Shown here in pieces: positions 47,356 to 56,702 of a stretch of DNA of 64,000 nucleotides (position 1 is the first letter of the stretch; every line of letters starts with the position of its first letter). The stretch is from Pagrus major (lineage: Eukaryota > Chordata > Actinopteri > Spariformes > Sparidae). The notes beneath the pieces are model-generated. The model was not told the origin of the DNA, made no database searches, and was given only the letters and a program-made list of their open reading frames with translations. The position numbers and the translations under genes were made by a program. The DNA lies in the NCBI RefSeq assembly GCF_040436345.1, contig NC_133236.1:13756443-13820442 (forward strand). Direction: 5' to 3'.

Positions 47356-48530
47356 CAGAAACTCACACCTGGAAGCTGCTCACTACAACACAAATCTGTT
47401 TTGCCAGCCACTGAAGCGGTTGTGGGACTTCTGGGCGGTTGAAGAGTCTCTTCAGGGCTAATGTGTACAGGAGGCTTGAATACAGGAACTAGTAACAAGT
47501 AACGCAGGCAAGTAAAACCTCTGAACCTGTCCTTTAAACCTCATATAATCCTCCTTTACTCTATTGCTCACTTGCACTGTATATAAAGGAAATATTGTAG
47601 GCTTACACATTTCAAAGTTTAGTTTATTTATAGTACAAAGAACATATTTCACAGATTTTACACCTTACAGATGGTAAATGTAAATTGCTTAGTGTACATC
47701 AGTGTTTAGTGAATGTTTTCTATCTTAGCTCTTGCAATCGATATTTGATCTTGTGTTCAAGGGCTAATCTGTACATTTCTGTGCTTTTACAGCTGCATTA
47801 GTTTCACAGCTATAACAAGATATAATGAGATTGTTTATGGATCACACTCCTCTATTTCTGTCAATATTCATATAACTGTAAAAGAAAAACTTGGACACAT
47901 GATATTTGACGTTGACTTCCCTCTGATGGATGAGTGATGCTGTTGTAAATTATTGCACCTCTGTGTCTTTTAATGATGTAACGTCAAAATGTTCCCCCCC
48001 TAAACTTTGTGCCTTTTGTTCTGCTCAGAGGCAAAAGTGCTTTGTGGATGAATCTGTGCTCTTTGTATGTCTGTGCAGTTCTGTGAAGGTGAGTCAGTGT
48101 GTACTGATATGACCAGTGAAATACAAACTCGAAGGCAGAATACTACGTTTTGTCAGCATGAACATTTCAAACATCAAATGTGTTGAATCTGATCTGATTT
48201 GTACTTGTAAATCATTTTTTGAGTAATGATGCAAATCATTACCCGCTCCAACAGCTGAGTAATAAAACTAATGTGCCATGGATGACATTTACAAATAGCA
48301 TGAGCGTTGCAGAACAGACTTCCCAGGGGTCGTAAGAAGTCTCACCGGTCCATGTTAGTGTCTGCATTTAAACAACCTGGCGCGACCCAATTTTGATAAG
48401 TCCGGTGATCTATATGTTTCTTATCAAGCCATGAAAAGACCAAAACAAACAATGAATTGATCGTATGATCAAGCATCATCTGTGTAGTCGAAGTTTGATA
48501 GAACTTAATGTCATAAACCTCCAAAAACTT
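47356..48530. other. CHRM5-EMC7 interval: nothing recognised
   Basis: No gene or clear repeat; short ORFs only. Confidence 0.4.
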
Positions 48531-48775
48531 AAAGGGGCACTCAGAAACATTCATTTCTTCTATAACTGAATAAACAAGCTGTTCTCAGAGGAAAATAAGG
48601 TCCTCAGAATACTGTTTGAAGCTAGAAAGGTGGCGGGGTCCGCCACATATAAACAAAGTAAAACAGTATGAAATTGTGTTGTCCTTTAAGGTCAGTTTCA
48701 GTTTGATGAGGCATAAAAAAATCAGTCAGTGAAAATCTTTCTCTTTACTACATAGTGCACCTTTCTGATTAAACC
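48531..48775. repeat. Degenerate TTAAAGGGGCACTC repeat
   Basis: ttaaaggggcactcagaaac at the left and the roughly inverse acatagtgcacctttctgat at the right suggest a decayed TTAA-type MITE. Followed by cactagatggcg, seen in several teleost repeats. Confidence 0.45.
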
Positions 48776-49070
48776 ACTAGATGGCGTGTTTCTTTATTGT
48801 GATTAATGTGGTAGTTTGTTATGAGACAATCCCACCTACACTGTCCTGCTGCCACCAGTTTACAAAATCTGCAGTTTTAAATTGTCCCTGATAAATACAC
48901 AAATTTCTCATGTTTGATTAGCATTTGCTAAAAACTACAGTTCCCAGGTGATTGAGTAAATTATTGAGCTTTCTTTTAAAATACAAGGGGAGACACTGCA
49001 GGTGTGGTACCATGAAACTTTTGGATGATTTGATAACTTACATTAAGACAATTGTTTTTTTACGGAAGCC

Positions 49071-49757
49071 CTAAAGGGCCATGCATTCATACATTTTATT
49101 TCCTCTATTTTCCCGTGATAACGAGTTAATTTAATTTGTTTTCTCGAGATCTCAAGTTATTATCTCGAAATAACAACTGCCGTTTTCCCGAGATAACGGG
49201 ATCATTTTCTTGAGATCTCGAGATAACGAAACTTTGTTTTCCCGAGATAACGATATAATTAATTCGAGATAAATTAATTCATAGCTGGTCAGCTATGTAG
49301 TTAACGGCGACATCAGGCTCACTTAGATTGCGCCGCTGATATAGCTGAAGTCTTTTTAGATTATGCACACTAATGTGTGTATTATCTGTAATAGCAAGGC
49401 ATAATGCTATTTCAGCCTGTGTCAGGCCTTGATTGAAAAGATATGTGACGTGGTGATCGATATGCTCCTGCTCCTCTGACATTGCTACATTGAATGATGT
49501 TTCCTGCAATGATTTAATATACTACACTATCGTTTCGTTTTCTCAAGATCTCGAATTAATTATATTGTTATCTCGGGAAAACAAAGTTTCATTATCTTGA
49601 GATCTCGAGAAAATGATCCCGTTATCTCGGGAAAACGGCAGTTGTTATTTCGAGATAATAACTCGAGATCTCGAGAAAACAAATGAAATTAACTCATTAT
49701 CACGGGAAAACGGAGGAAATAAAATGTATGAATGCATGGCCCTTTAGGGCTTCCGTA
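49071..49757. mobile_element. 687-bp near-palindrome (CGAGATAACG element) with 7-bp target duplication
   Basis: The left arm from 49071 (tacggaagccctaaagggcc) and right arm to 49757 (ggccctttagggcttccgta) are inverted copies of about 215 bp, differing at only a few percent of positions. The arms are built from cccgagataacg, ctcgagatctcgag and related short palindromes. GTTTTTT flanks both sides (49064-49070, 49758-49764). The element interrupts a copy of the GACACTACAGG repeat. The loop carries a 76-codon minus-strand ORF. It looks recently mobile; I cannot assign the superfamily with certainty. Confidence 0.88.
49279..49509 (-). pseudogene. Transposase/integrase N-terminal HTH-like fragment in the palindrome loop
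   Basis: 76 codons starting MQETSFNVAMSEEQEHIDHH, with FNQGLTQAEIALCLAI (helix-turn-helix-like), NLKRLQLYQRRNLSE and ending YIADQL at a stop in the left arm. The pattern (short acidic start, G-T-EIA-LAI, LKR-LYRR-N) resembles the N-terminus of integrase-core (DDE) proteins abundant in fish genomes. No catalytic domain follows, so it is a remnant or a captured DNA-binding piece. Assignment is from memory of family pattern. Confidence 0.5.
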
Positions 49758-49959
49758 GTTTTTTGAAGTTATATATGAAAAGGATAAATTATTAAATATG
49801 AGCTGATTTGCATACATTTGCTGAAGCCAGGTTAAAAATTCTTGTAGGAATAAAATGTTAATAAATCATGATATGAATGACATAAAAGCAAACCCCTCTA
49901 TAAATACACCTACATTATACTCTTCTATAAGTATTGATAGCAATAAAGATTTTGTAAAA

Positions 49960-50220
49960 CAAGAAATAAAACACTACAGGCTAAAATTTTTACCACAAGA
50001 TTATCAACAAAAAAACTATTGAATCAATTACTTACATAAGAATAATTATTGTATTACAAGTTTTCAGAAATGTTTTGTCTAAATATGCATATCTAATTAA
50101 ATATGCACTTTTTAAATACATTTCTTAACACCTAAATGTGTGTCTAGTCTAGAAGCAAAATAGCCAAAAATCTCAAAATTGACCAGTGAAAGAAAAATGT
50201 TTTCACCTGTACCGTCTCCC
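49960..50220. repeat. Dispersed repeat (GACACTACAGG family), copy 4
   Basis: aaaacactacaggctaaaat, attgtattacaagttttcag, ccaaaaatctcaaaattgac match 36345-36560 and 37010-37215 in order. Confidence 0.6.
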
Positions 50221-50399
50221 TTTGAAGGTTATTTTCATAAGATGTTCTTTCTCCATCACGTATAGAATGGGATGTGGCTGAGAGCCAAAGGTAAGCTGGT
50301 GAAGTTTGAAATATTTAGTAACAGACACACACATTGTTGGTTCTGGTCTTCTCACAGGTTTTTTCACCTTAACATAATCCCCAACCTTGTTCCTTCAAG

Positions 50400-50960
50400 C
50401 AGTGGTTCCCAAACTTCCCACAGGTTACGGCCTTATTGTACATGATGAAGATCAGTCAGGTCGAACCATTGATCTGTAAAATTCAATCTAATGAGCTATA
50501 CTGTGCAGATCTTGAGTGCGACTTTTGCCTACATTTTTTTTGAAATACCAGCACATTTAAGTTTTATGGATCTTCCGTGAGGCTGTGTTCAGACTGACAG
50601 AAATGTCTTTCTGAACATGGCCTTTCTGGGGACATCAGATTGGAGCAAATCAACTTAAGTGTTTTCTCAGACCATTTGATTTAAAGGTGCTTTTTGTAAG
50701 AAAAGATGATTTTTAAGTCTCATTCCCAACTCGTCAAATACTGATGCATTGGGATTGTAGGTCGGGCCGCCCACCATTCCAATGCGTCAGTATTTGACGA
50801 GTGGGAGGCCCAAAGCATCAGAAATTTAAGAGTTGGGAATGAGACTCAAAAATCAACTTTTCTTACAAATAGGACCTTTAAAGAACTTTTAGAGTGAAAC
50901 ATTTTTTGTTTTTCTTATCCCTTTGATCCCTTTGTAACCACTCAGATCTGGGAAGCACTG
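50400..50960. mobile_element. hAT-like element (CAGTGGTTCCCAAAC) with nested TTAA MITE
   Basis: cagtggttcccaaactt at the left and the inverse gatctgggaagcactg at the right suggest a hAT-type element about 560 bp long. Inside it, at 50681-50881, sits the smaller TTAA-flanked palindrome. Flanking octamers match only partly (5 of 8). Confidence 0.5.
50681..50881. mobile_element. TTAA-flanked palindromic MITE, about 200 bp
   Basis: ttaaaggtgctttttgtaag and the inverse cttacaaataggacctttaa, plus inner pairs tcattcccaactcgtcaaat / gagttgggaatgagactcaa and tcaaatactgatgcattgg / ccaatgcgtcagtatttga. TTAA at 50681-50684 and 50878-50881. Confidence 0.85.
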
Positions 50961-51605
50961 CCGTAAGGCAACTAAATTCATTATTTGTCTTTGAAATAGC
51001 AAAAACAAAAAGAAAATCCCAAATTAAAGCCAATTTACTAGCTTTGTCCTGACATTTCAACACATGATTATAAGATTGAGTTTGCTCAGTTGTCATGGAG
51101 ATGTCACTGTTGACATGTGAGCTCAGTGGAAGTTTAAAGGACCTCTCTGTTAAAACCTAAGTCTTACGCCAAAATCTCAACAGCATTTGGCTGAAATATC
51201 TGGAAAAAAGCTAGAAACTGGACCTTCAGATGGGATCGTTTTGTCAGATGTTGTTATTGAATATCGCCCATCATTACGTCAGTTCTATCAGCAACTATGA
51301 GTGACTCATCAAGAACTGAGGACATTATCACAAACAAACTTTTATATGGACTTGACTGTCCGCTTTATTAAAAGTAAAGCCAGTTACACTCTAGAGATCT
51401 CGAAAGCAACCACACAGCTCTTTCATCCTTTGAACCGCCAATGATTTCCATTTTAATTTATACACCTTAGGCACATAATGTACAGTATGTGAATTCTGGC
51501 CAGACAGTATGCCACACAATAATTCAAAACATGATGAAGGCCATGTGTTCACTCTAAAACAAATAAGATGGTCTGAAATAAAAACACAGTTGTTATATAG
51601 CATTG
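50961..51605. other. CHRM5-EMC7 interval: nothing recognised
   Basis: No gene or element that I can support. Confidence 0.4.
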
Positions 51606-51608
51606 CAA

Positions 51609-51614
51609 TTTATT
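51609..51614 (-). terminator. EMC7: Candidate EMC7 poly(A) signal
   Basis: AATAAA on the minus strand, 459 bases beyond the EMC7 stop. The bases 51615-52072 would be its 3' UTR; another AATAAA lies further on, at about 51364. Confidence 0.45.
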
Positions 51615-52072
51615 TATCTAGACTTTTAGTTAAATAAGAATTCATCAGTCTTAAAATTTAATTCATCTTCATTCACAGTCACATCACTGAAATTGAAAAA
51701 AAAAAAAAGAAGAAAATATCTGTATATATGTTCTCTTTCAGGTAGTGGATTAGCAGCAGTGGGAAAATGCACACTGTAGGGTTAGCACAGAAAAGATGGA
51801 TGACTAGTAGAGCCACATGTTGAAAGAAAAGAGCAAATGAAGGAAAACAGCTTTTGCAGGGTTTAAGAAATTTTTATCAGTGCAGTATGAAAAAAAATCT
51901 TATTTTTTCTCAGTTTTCAATAGCATATTAGAAATCAAGATGTGCTCAAAACATCTATCAATAAAGAAAACTGTACAATAGACCCAGAGGAAAAAAAACA
52001 TGACACTTAAAAATCTTGCTTCCATGGCGTAACTCAAGCTTCGTTAGGCAGACTGAGCAGACGTGTATAGTA

Positions 52073-52222
52073 CTACCTCCTCTTGGCAGCCGGCCTCGTG
52101 CCCTTGCTGCTGCCACCTGCCTTGCTGGAGCCCTTGGAGCCAGAGAAGAATTTGGTCACGAGCTCGGAGACGTCTGGAAGCTCGGGGTTGGGGCTCAGCA
52201 TGTGCATGGACTGCTCAATTTC
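52073..52222 (-). CDS. EMC7: EMC7 exon 5 (terminal)
   Basis: 150 nt, acceptor cttcacag, stop TAG at 52075-52073. Encodes [20 protein letters not shown] and a Gly/Ser/Lys-rich cytosolic tail. Confidence 0.96.
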   Translation of the reverse strand, partial: EIEQSMHMLSPNPELPDVSELVTKFFSGSKGSSKAGGSSKGTRPAAKRR

Positions 52223-53494
52223 CTGTGAAGATGGCAGTGAAACGAAAACAGTGAGAACACAGGAGAACTGAAGGCTGGGGACAGACGCTAGAGAGTGATT
52301 TTAAAAATTCCAACACAAAATCAATTTCTCACAGTTATGATGTCTTCTCACAAGACAAGGCAAAGACATAAATTTAAGGTATTCCTTTGACATTATAAAC
52401 TATTCTCTCAGGAACTTGCTGGTAAATACTGTTGTATCAAACGGATCGGAGTGTATCCAAGAGAAAGAAGAGAAACTGCATGATGAAGTCAATGTGCATA
52501 CAATATATCTGAAATAACCCTTTAGCCTATAAAGGATTCCTCACCTTTCTCATCTCTGGGTCATTTGTGTTGACGACCTTGGGCAGCAGAACAATGATCA
52601 GCAGGGGCAGAACCATCATCATAACCTGCACAAGCAACAAAAACAATGAATTTCAAGAGCAAGAAGCAAACTTGAGCAACTGTAATCAATTAATTGTTTC
52701 AAACATTTGTAAAGGAAAAATGTTAACGTTTGTTGGTTCCAGCTTCTTAAATGTAAAGATTTGTTGCTTTTTTTGTCAGTAAATGAAAAGTCTTTAGGGT
52801 TTGGACTGCTGGTCGGACAAAAGAAACAATTTGAAGACATCACTTTGCACCCAAGATCTGTCACATACGACTTATTTTCTTTTGTCACAGATTTAGCACA
52901 TCTTTTTTTTTTTTTAACAACTAACTTTATCACCATTTCTTGTTGCGAGTGATTTAAATGAAGGAAAACATGCATTTGCAACTTTATTCCTGTTAACAAT
53001 TGTTAAAAAATCAGTTCAGTGCAATATCATCTATTTTCTTTACCATTGGGTTCATGAGGAAGTCTGTCCAGCCCCAGGTTTCTCTCTTCATGAAGTAGGT
53101 GTGAGGGCCGTTCGCCCTGATTTGAAGAGGATACTGCTGGCGGATGACTTCTGATGTCTTGATGTAGTTCACAAGACGCGCCCTGTGAAGTGACACATGG
53201 TTACTTTACTATAATAAAGGCGGACTCAATCGAAATGAAACATTTGTGTGCGTGCCTTGTTTTTTGTCTTCTCACCAATAGTAAGATCTTACCTCATTTT
53301 GCCCTTTGATGTGATATCGACACGTACTGGTTCAAATCTGTAATTAGGGCTGACAACTTCCACGACGTAGGATCCTGAGGGGACGTCATTCACAGCAAAA
53401 CTGCCATCAGTTCTATAAGAAGAGAACGTAAAAACAATCAGATGTTGATCTCAAGAATGTCAGGTAAGGGAAACAGAGTCAACTTTATGGACAC

Positions 53495-53534
<40 letters not shown>

Positions 53535-54758
53535 TATACACTTAAATGTGTCTTTTGTCCACCCCATTCATATCAATGAGGGCAGACTAAATATTAGAAA
53601 CAGCCCTCAGTGACAATATAACTCTGTTGAGATAGATGTATATAATAAACTAGAGATTGAGTGGCTTAATCTAGGTCAACTGTGAGGATTTGCTAAGGGA
53701 AAATGTGCTGTCAAGTAACTCCAAAGAGTTAGAGGAGCAATGATCTGTCAGCTACTATGCTAATCGATAAATCATTTGTCATTTTTCAAGCAGAAAGTAA
53801 CAATTTGCTGCTTTTCTTCGTCATTTATGACAGTAAATTAAACATCTATGCGTTTTGGACTCTTTGGTTTGACAAAATAAGCAATTTAAAAAGGAATCAC
53901 TTTGAGCTGTAGGAAATTGTGATAAGCATTTTTTATTTTTATGACTACGCAACTGATGAAAATCGTCTTAATATGGTTGAAAAAGGTTGAATTCAGAGGA
54001 AACCCTGCTTAGAAAAAGTCCAATCAAAATTTGTGCTTGTATCTCAGACAAATTCACAGCATTTACCATATGTAGCTGTATAAAAATCAAACTGAAGTTT
54101 ATGATATTGTGTGTGAAGCCTTTGACTTAAAAATACTACTACCCACACATCAGTGGTTGTTATTGCAGTAACAGGCACGTCTCTTGTGGCCAAGGATTGT
54201 TTTGGTAACAGCCACTGTGAGATAAAGGCCTGGTTGAGCTTATAATGACATTAACATCAAAGTTCAGTGAAGGCCAGGTAACAGCGAAATAACCATGTTG
54301 TTGTCCCGGTTGACATGAGTTACAACCAAATTATTATTAAGCTGTAAATTAGCTAGGACAGTCAGGAGCTGCCATCTGCCAACAGCAGCTGCCGTGCGGT
54401 TACCAGCAGTGGCACGTCAGGCTACCGTTTAAGCTAGCTGGCTATGCTACTGCTACATAGCCTCGCTAACAGGTTAGCTAGCTAGCTAGCTAGCGGGTAT
54501 AACGATAACTAGGGCCGTTTCTTACCTGAAAAATCCCACGTATTCTTCACCTTCCACTAGGATTCTGGCCGTGGAGACCCAGTCTTGCGTTTTAATCCCC
54601 GGAACTATCGCTCTGCCCTCGATTTTGAACCGATCTCCGTTCGGCTGTGTCGATACACCTGCGCCAGGCCCCGTTTCCATGTCGGTGAAACACCACGCCA
54701 CGACGAGCGCAGCCTGAATAAAAACCCATAACAGCGGTATTCTTTCCCTGTGCAACAT
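52073..54758 (-). CDS. EMC7: EMC7, ER membrane protein complex subunit 7 (gene span, five exons)
   Basis: EMC7 is a lumenal beta-sandwich subunit with one transmembrane anchor. It belongs to the ER membrane complex that inserts tail-anchored and multipass proteins. Joining 54758-54526, 53412-53293, 53182-53044, 52625-52545 and 52222-52073 gives 723 nt, 240 aa (human 242). A signal peptide covers about residues 1-24 ([15 protein letters not shown]). [14 protein letters not shown] (41-54), [58 protein letters not shown] and [14 protein letters not shown] are near-identical to human. The membrane segment [18 protein letters not shown] is at about 165-182. The tail is Gly/Ser/Lys-rich and ends PAAKRR. 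All introns are GT-AG and in frame. It is the clear orthologue. Confidence 0.97.
52545..52625 (-). CDS. EMC7: EMC7 exon 4 (transmembrane)
   Basis: 81 nt in phase 0, acceptor cttgtgcag, donor gtgagg. Encodes [18 protein letters not shown] then NTNDPEMRK. Confidence 0.96.
52670..53010. repeat. AGCTGCAAC-family hAT-like repeat in EMC7 intron 3
   Basis: caattaattgtttcaaacat, ggttccagcttcttaaatgt, gtcagtaaatgaaaagtctt and agggtttggactgctggtcg match the interior of this family. Ends are decayed; a T run lies at about 52902-52916. Confidence 0.55.
53044..53182 (-). CDS. EMC7: EMC7 exon 3
   Basis: 139 nt, acceptor ttcacag, donor gtaaag, phase 2 in and 0 out. Encodes [20 protein letters not shown] to [11 protein letters not shown]. 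Confidence 0.97.
53293..53412 (-). CDS. EMC7: EMC7 exon 2
   Basis: 120 nt, acceptor cttatag, donor gtaaga. Encodes [20 protein letters not shown] to KGKM. Confidence 0.96.
53495..53534. repeat. (CTAT)n microsatellite
   Basis: About ten CTAT units in EMC7 intron 1. Confidence 0.95.
53725..53960. repeat. AGCTGCAAC-family hAT-like repeat in EMC7 intron 1
   Basis: agaggagcaatgatctgtca, gctaatcgataaatcatttg, gcgttttggactctttggtt and ggaatcactttgagctgtag are diverged family sequence. Confidence 0.5.
54475..54494. repeat. (TAGC)n run beside the EMC7 exon 1 donor
   Basis: Five TAGC units, 30 bases from the exon 1 splice donor. Confidence 0.9.
54526..54758 (-). CDS. EMC7: EMC7 exon 1
   Basis: ATG at 54758; signal peptide and first beta strands; donor gtaaga, phase 2 out. 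The intron side next to the donor is a (GCTA)n run. Confidence 0.95.
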
Positions 54759-54874
54759 GTCGGCTGTCTTTATCGAATTAAAACCAGGTGTGACTGTCTG
54801 TGCGCCAACATGTACTCAGAAGCAGTTTGGAGAAGGAGCGGAAGACTCGGCACATCAGCTGGCTCTGCGGAAAA

Positions 54875-54882
54875 TGACGTCA
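54875..54882. promoter_or_regulatory. EMC7: Perfect CRE (TGACGTCA) upstream of EMC7
   Basis: The full palindrome TGACGTCA lies 117 bases upstream of the EMC7 ATG, in a G+C-richer stretch consistent with the promoter. Full-length CREs bind CREB/ATF factors. Function here is inferred. Confidence 0.5.
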
Positions 54883-54959
54883 CGTACAAAAAAACTTTAT
54901 TGTACCAACGGACAATCACAAACACATGATGCACAGTACTTCTGTGGACATTAATGTTA

Positions 54960-55385
54960 TGATTACAAGTTAAAGCTGTCGGTTAAAGATGTCCATTGCA
55001 CATTTTGTCCACAACAAATTCTTTTAATACCCATGTTTAATCTCTTGCCCCCAACTTTCTAAAATAGCACCTATAAATGAGTGTATCCCGGAGTATACTC
55101 ATACATAAATGTTACAGTAGCATTTTGAATTAATCTGTTTATTTTTATTGTGTTTGTCTGTATCCTTTACTGTTATTGCCCTATTTTTTAATTTGATTTG
55201 AGACTTCCATTTACACACTTTTGTTCTGATAAGAAGAAAATGGACATTTCTTTTTTGTAGTGAAGTCAAAACTTCATTAATCAAAATAAAAGCTGAGAAA
55301 CTTGTTTGACCAGCTGGGATGACTTATCAGCAAGGATACTGCCCGCATAGCTATTATGTATATTTACTTAGATGCAAGTTATGCC
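54960..55385. other. EMC7-KATNBL1 interval: nothing recognised
   Basis: A/T-rich sequence without gene or clear element. The intronless PGBD4 found here in human is not present. Confidence 0.45.
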
Positions 55386-55389
55386 AAAA

Positions 55390-55995
55390 TGTCTGCCCAA
55401 AAATGAAAATTCAGTCATTGCCTACTCACTCCCATGCTGATGGAAAGTCGGGTGAAGTTTTATAGTCCATAAAACACTCATGGGGCTTCACAGCGAAACA
55501 GGTGCAGCATTCTCCTACAGCTAAAGTAGATGGGGACTTGTTTTAAAATGTAAAAAACAACCAATAAAAGAAACACAAAATGGCTCCAAAAAGCTTGTCC
55601 ATGGTTACCAAAGTCTCCAGAAGCCACAAACTGTTTTGCAAAGTTACACGTGGTCAAGATCGAGATCTCACACCCGCTTCAGATGGGGTGCATGCTGACG
55701 CTATTAGCTTAGCAGCTAAAGTGAAGATTTCAGCTTTTGAACAAAGGTGTATATAACATCTTTTCAAATCAATTTTGGATTTCAGGCTTCCAGAAACTGG
55801 ACTGGCAGTGTGGGGGGTCGTTTTTTTTAACATTTAAAAACAAGTCCCCATCTACCTCAGTTGTTCAGGAGAATACTGCCACACTATTTTACTGGAAAAC
55901 TCCAGAAATGTTATGTGAACTACTCAATTCTCCATCAGCATGGGGTTGAGTAGGTAATGACAGAATTTTCACTTTTGGGCGAACTCTTCCTTTAA
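55390..55995. mobile_element. Long palindromic TTAA-type MITE, about 600 bp
   Basis: gcccaaaaatgaaaattcag, cctactcactcccatgctga and agatggggacttgttttaaa at the left have inverse partners ttttaaaaacaagtccccat (inner), tcagcatggggttgagtagg and attttcacttttgggcgaac at the right. The right end reads ctcttcctttaa (TTAA 55992-55995); the left end is decayed. Confidence 0.8.
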
Positions 55996-56098
55996 GCTTA
56001 TTTCTCCTGAAATGTAAAAGCTCATTCTTACTGTATTCTTCTCTGTATATACAAAAAAACAAAAACAAAACATGAAAGATGACATTTGATTTATCAAA

Positions 56099-56104
56099 TT
56101 TATT
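56099..56104 (-). terminator. KATNBL1: Candidate KATNBL1 poly(A) signal
   Basis: AATAAA on the minus strand, 566 bases past the stop codon. 56105-56669 would be the 3' UTR. Confidence 0.45.
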
Positions 56105-56669
56105 TAAAAGAAGAAGATTAAAAGAATCACTTGTTTTTACATTTTACATTATACAGTCAAATGTCATATGAAGAGGCAAAATTAAAAAACAAAAACAAAA
56201 ACAAGAGGAGGTCTAATAATTTAAGACTGTTGCAGATTCAAGTTCCTGATTCCGGTGGACCCAGGCGCAAAACATCAACACAAAGGAGCATTCAATACAT
56301 CCACAAGTGCATTTGCATTCAATGGCAAAGAGTGGTGTAGTGAGAGACAAAGAGCTTGGCACTTCATAGAGCGACGTTACACCTAGTCTCATGGAGGTCC
56401 ACTTAATATGCCCCTTCACAAGACGGTCCACTTCAATGTGAAGCAGTCATTTGCTGTGTGTTTCTTTTTTCTTGCAGAAAGGCTCCTCAGCCCTCCTTAA
56501 GAGTCTCCAGCTCTAACCGAGGGAGATGTCTGAATTGTCAAGTTCAGTCCCAGTAAGAGGTTAAGTGGCCGAAAGAACCAGTCCATTTCTCTGGCATCAT
56601 TATCAGTTCAAAACACAGCCATGATCCGGCAGTAGTGGTCACATCCTCAGAGTGCTACATTGACAACCG

Positions 56670-56702
56670 TCAGGGCAGCTGTGACAGATAAGCCTCGATG
56701 GC
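56670..56702 (-). CDS. KATNBL1: KATNBL1 terminal exon
   Basis: 33 nt: [10 protein letters not shown] and TGA at 56672-56670, after acceptor atgttacag. Matches human VDAYLLQLH. Confidence 0.93.
   Translation of the reverse strand, partial: AIEAYLSQLP

Noticed and set aside
49071-49757. A CRISPR-like array of CGAGATAACG repeats
   Set aside because: Repeats are inverted and unevenly spaced within transposon arms; the genome is eukaryotic.
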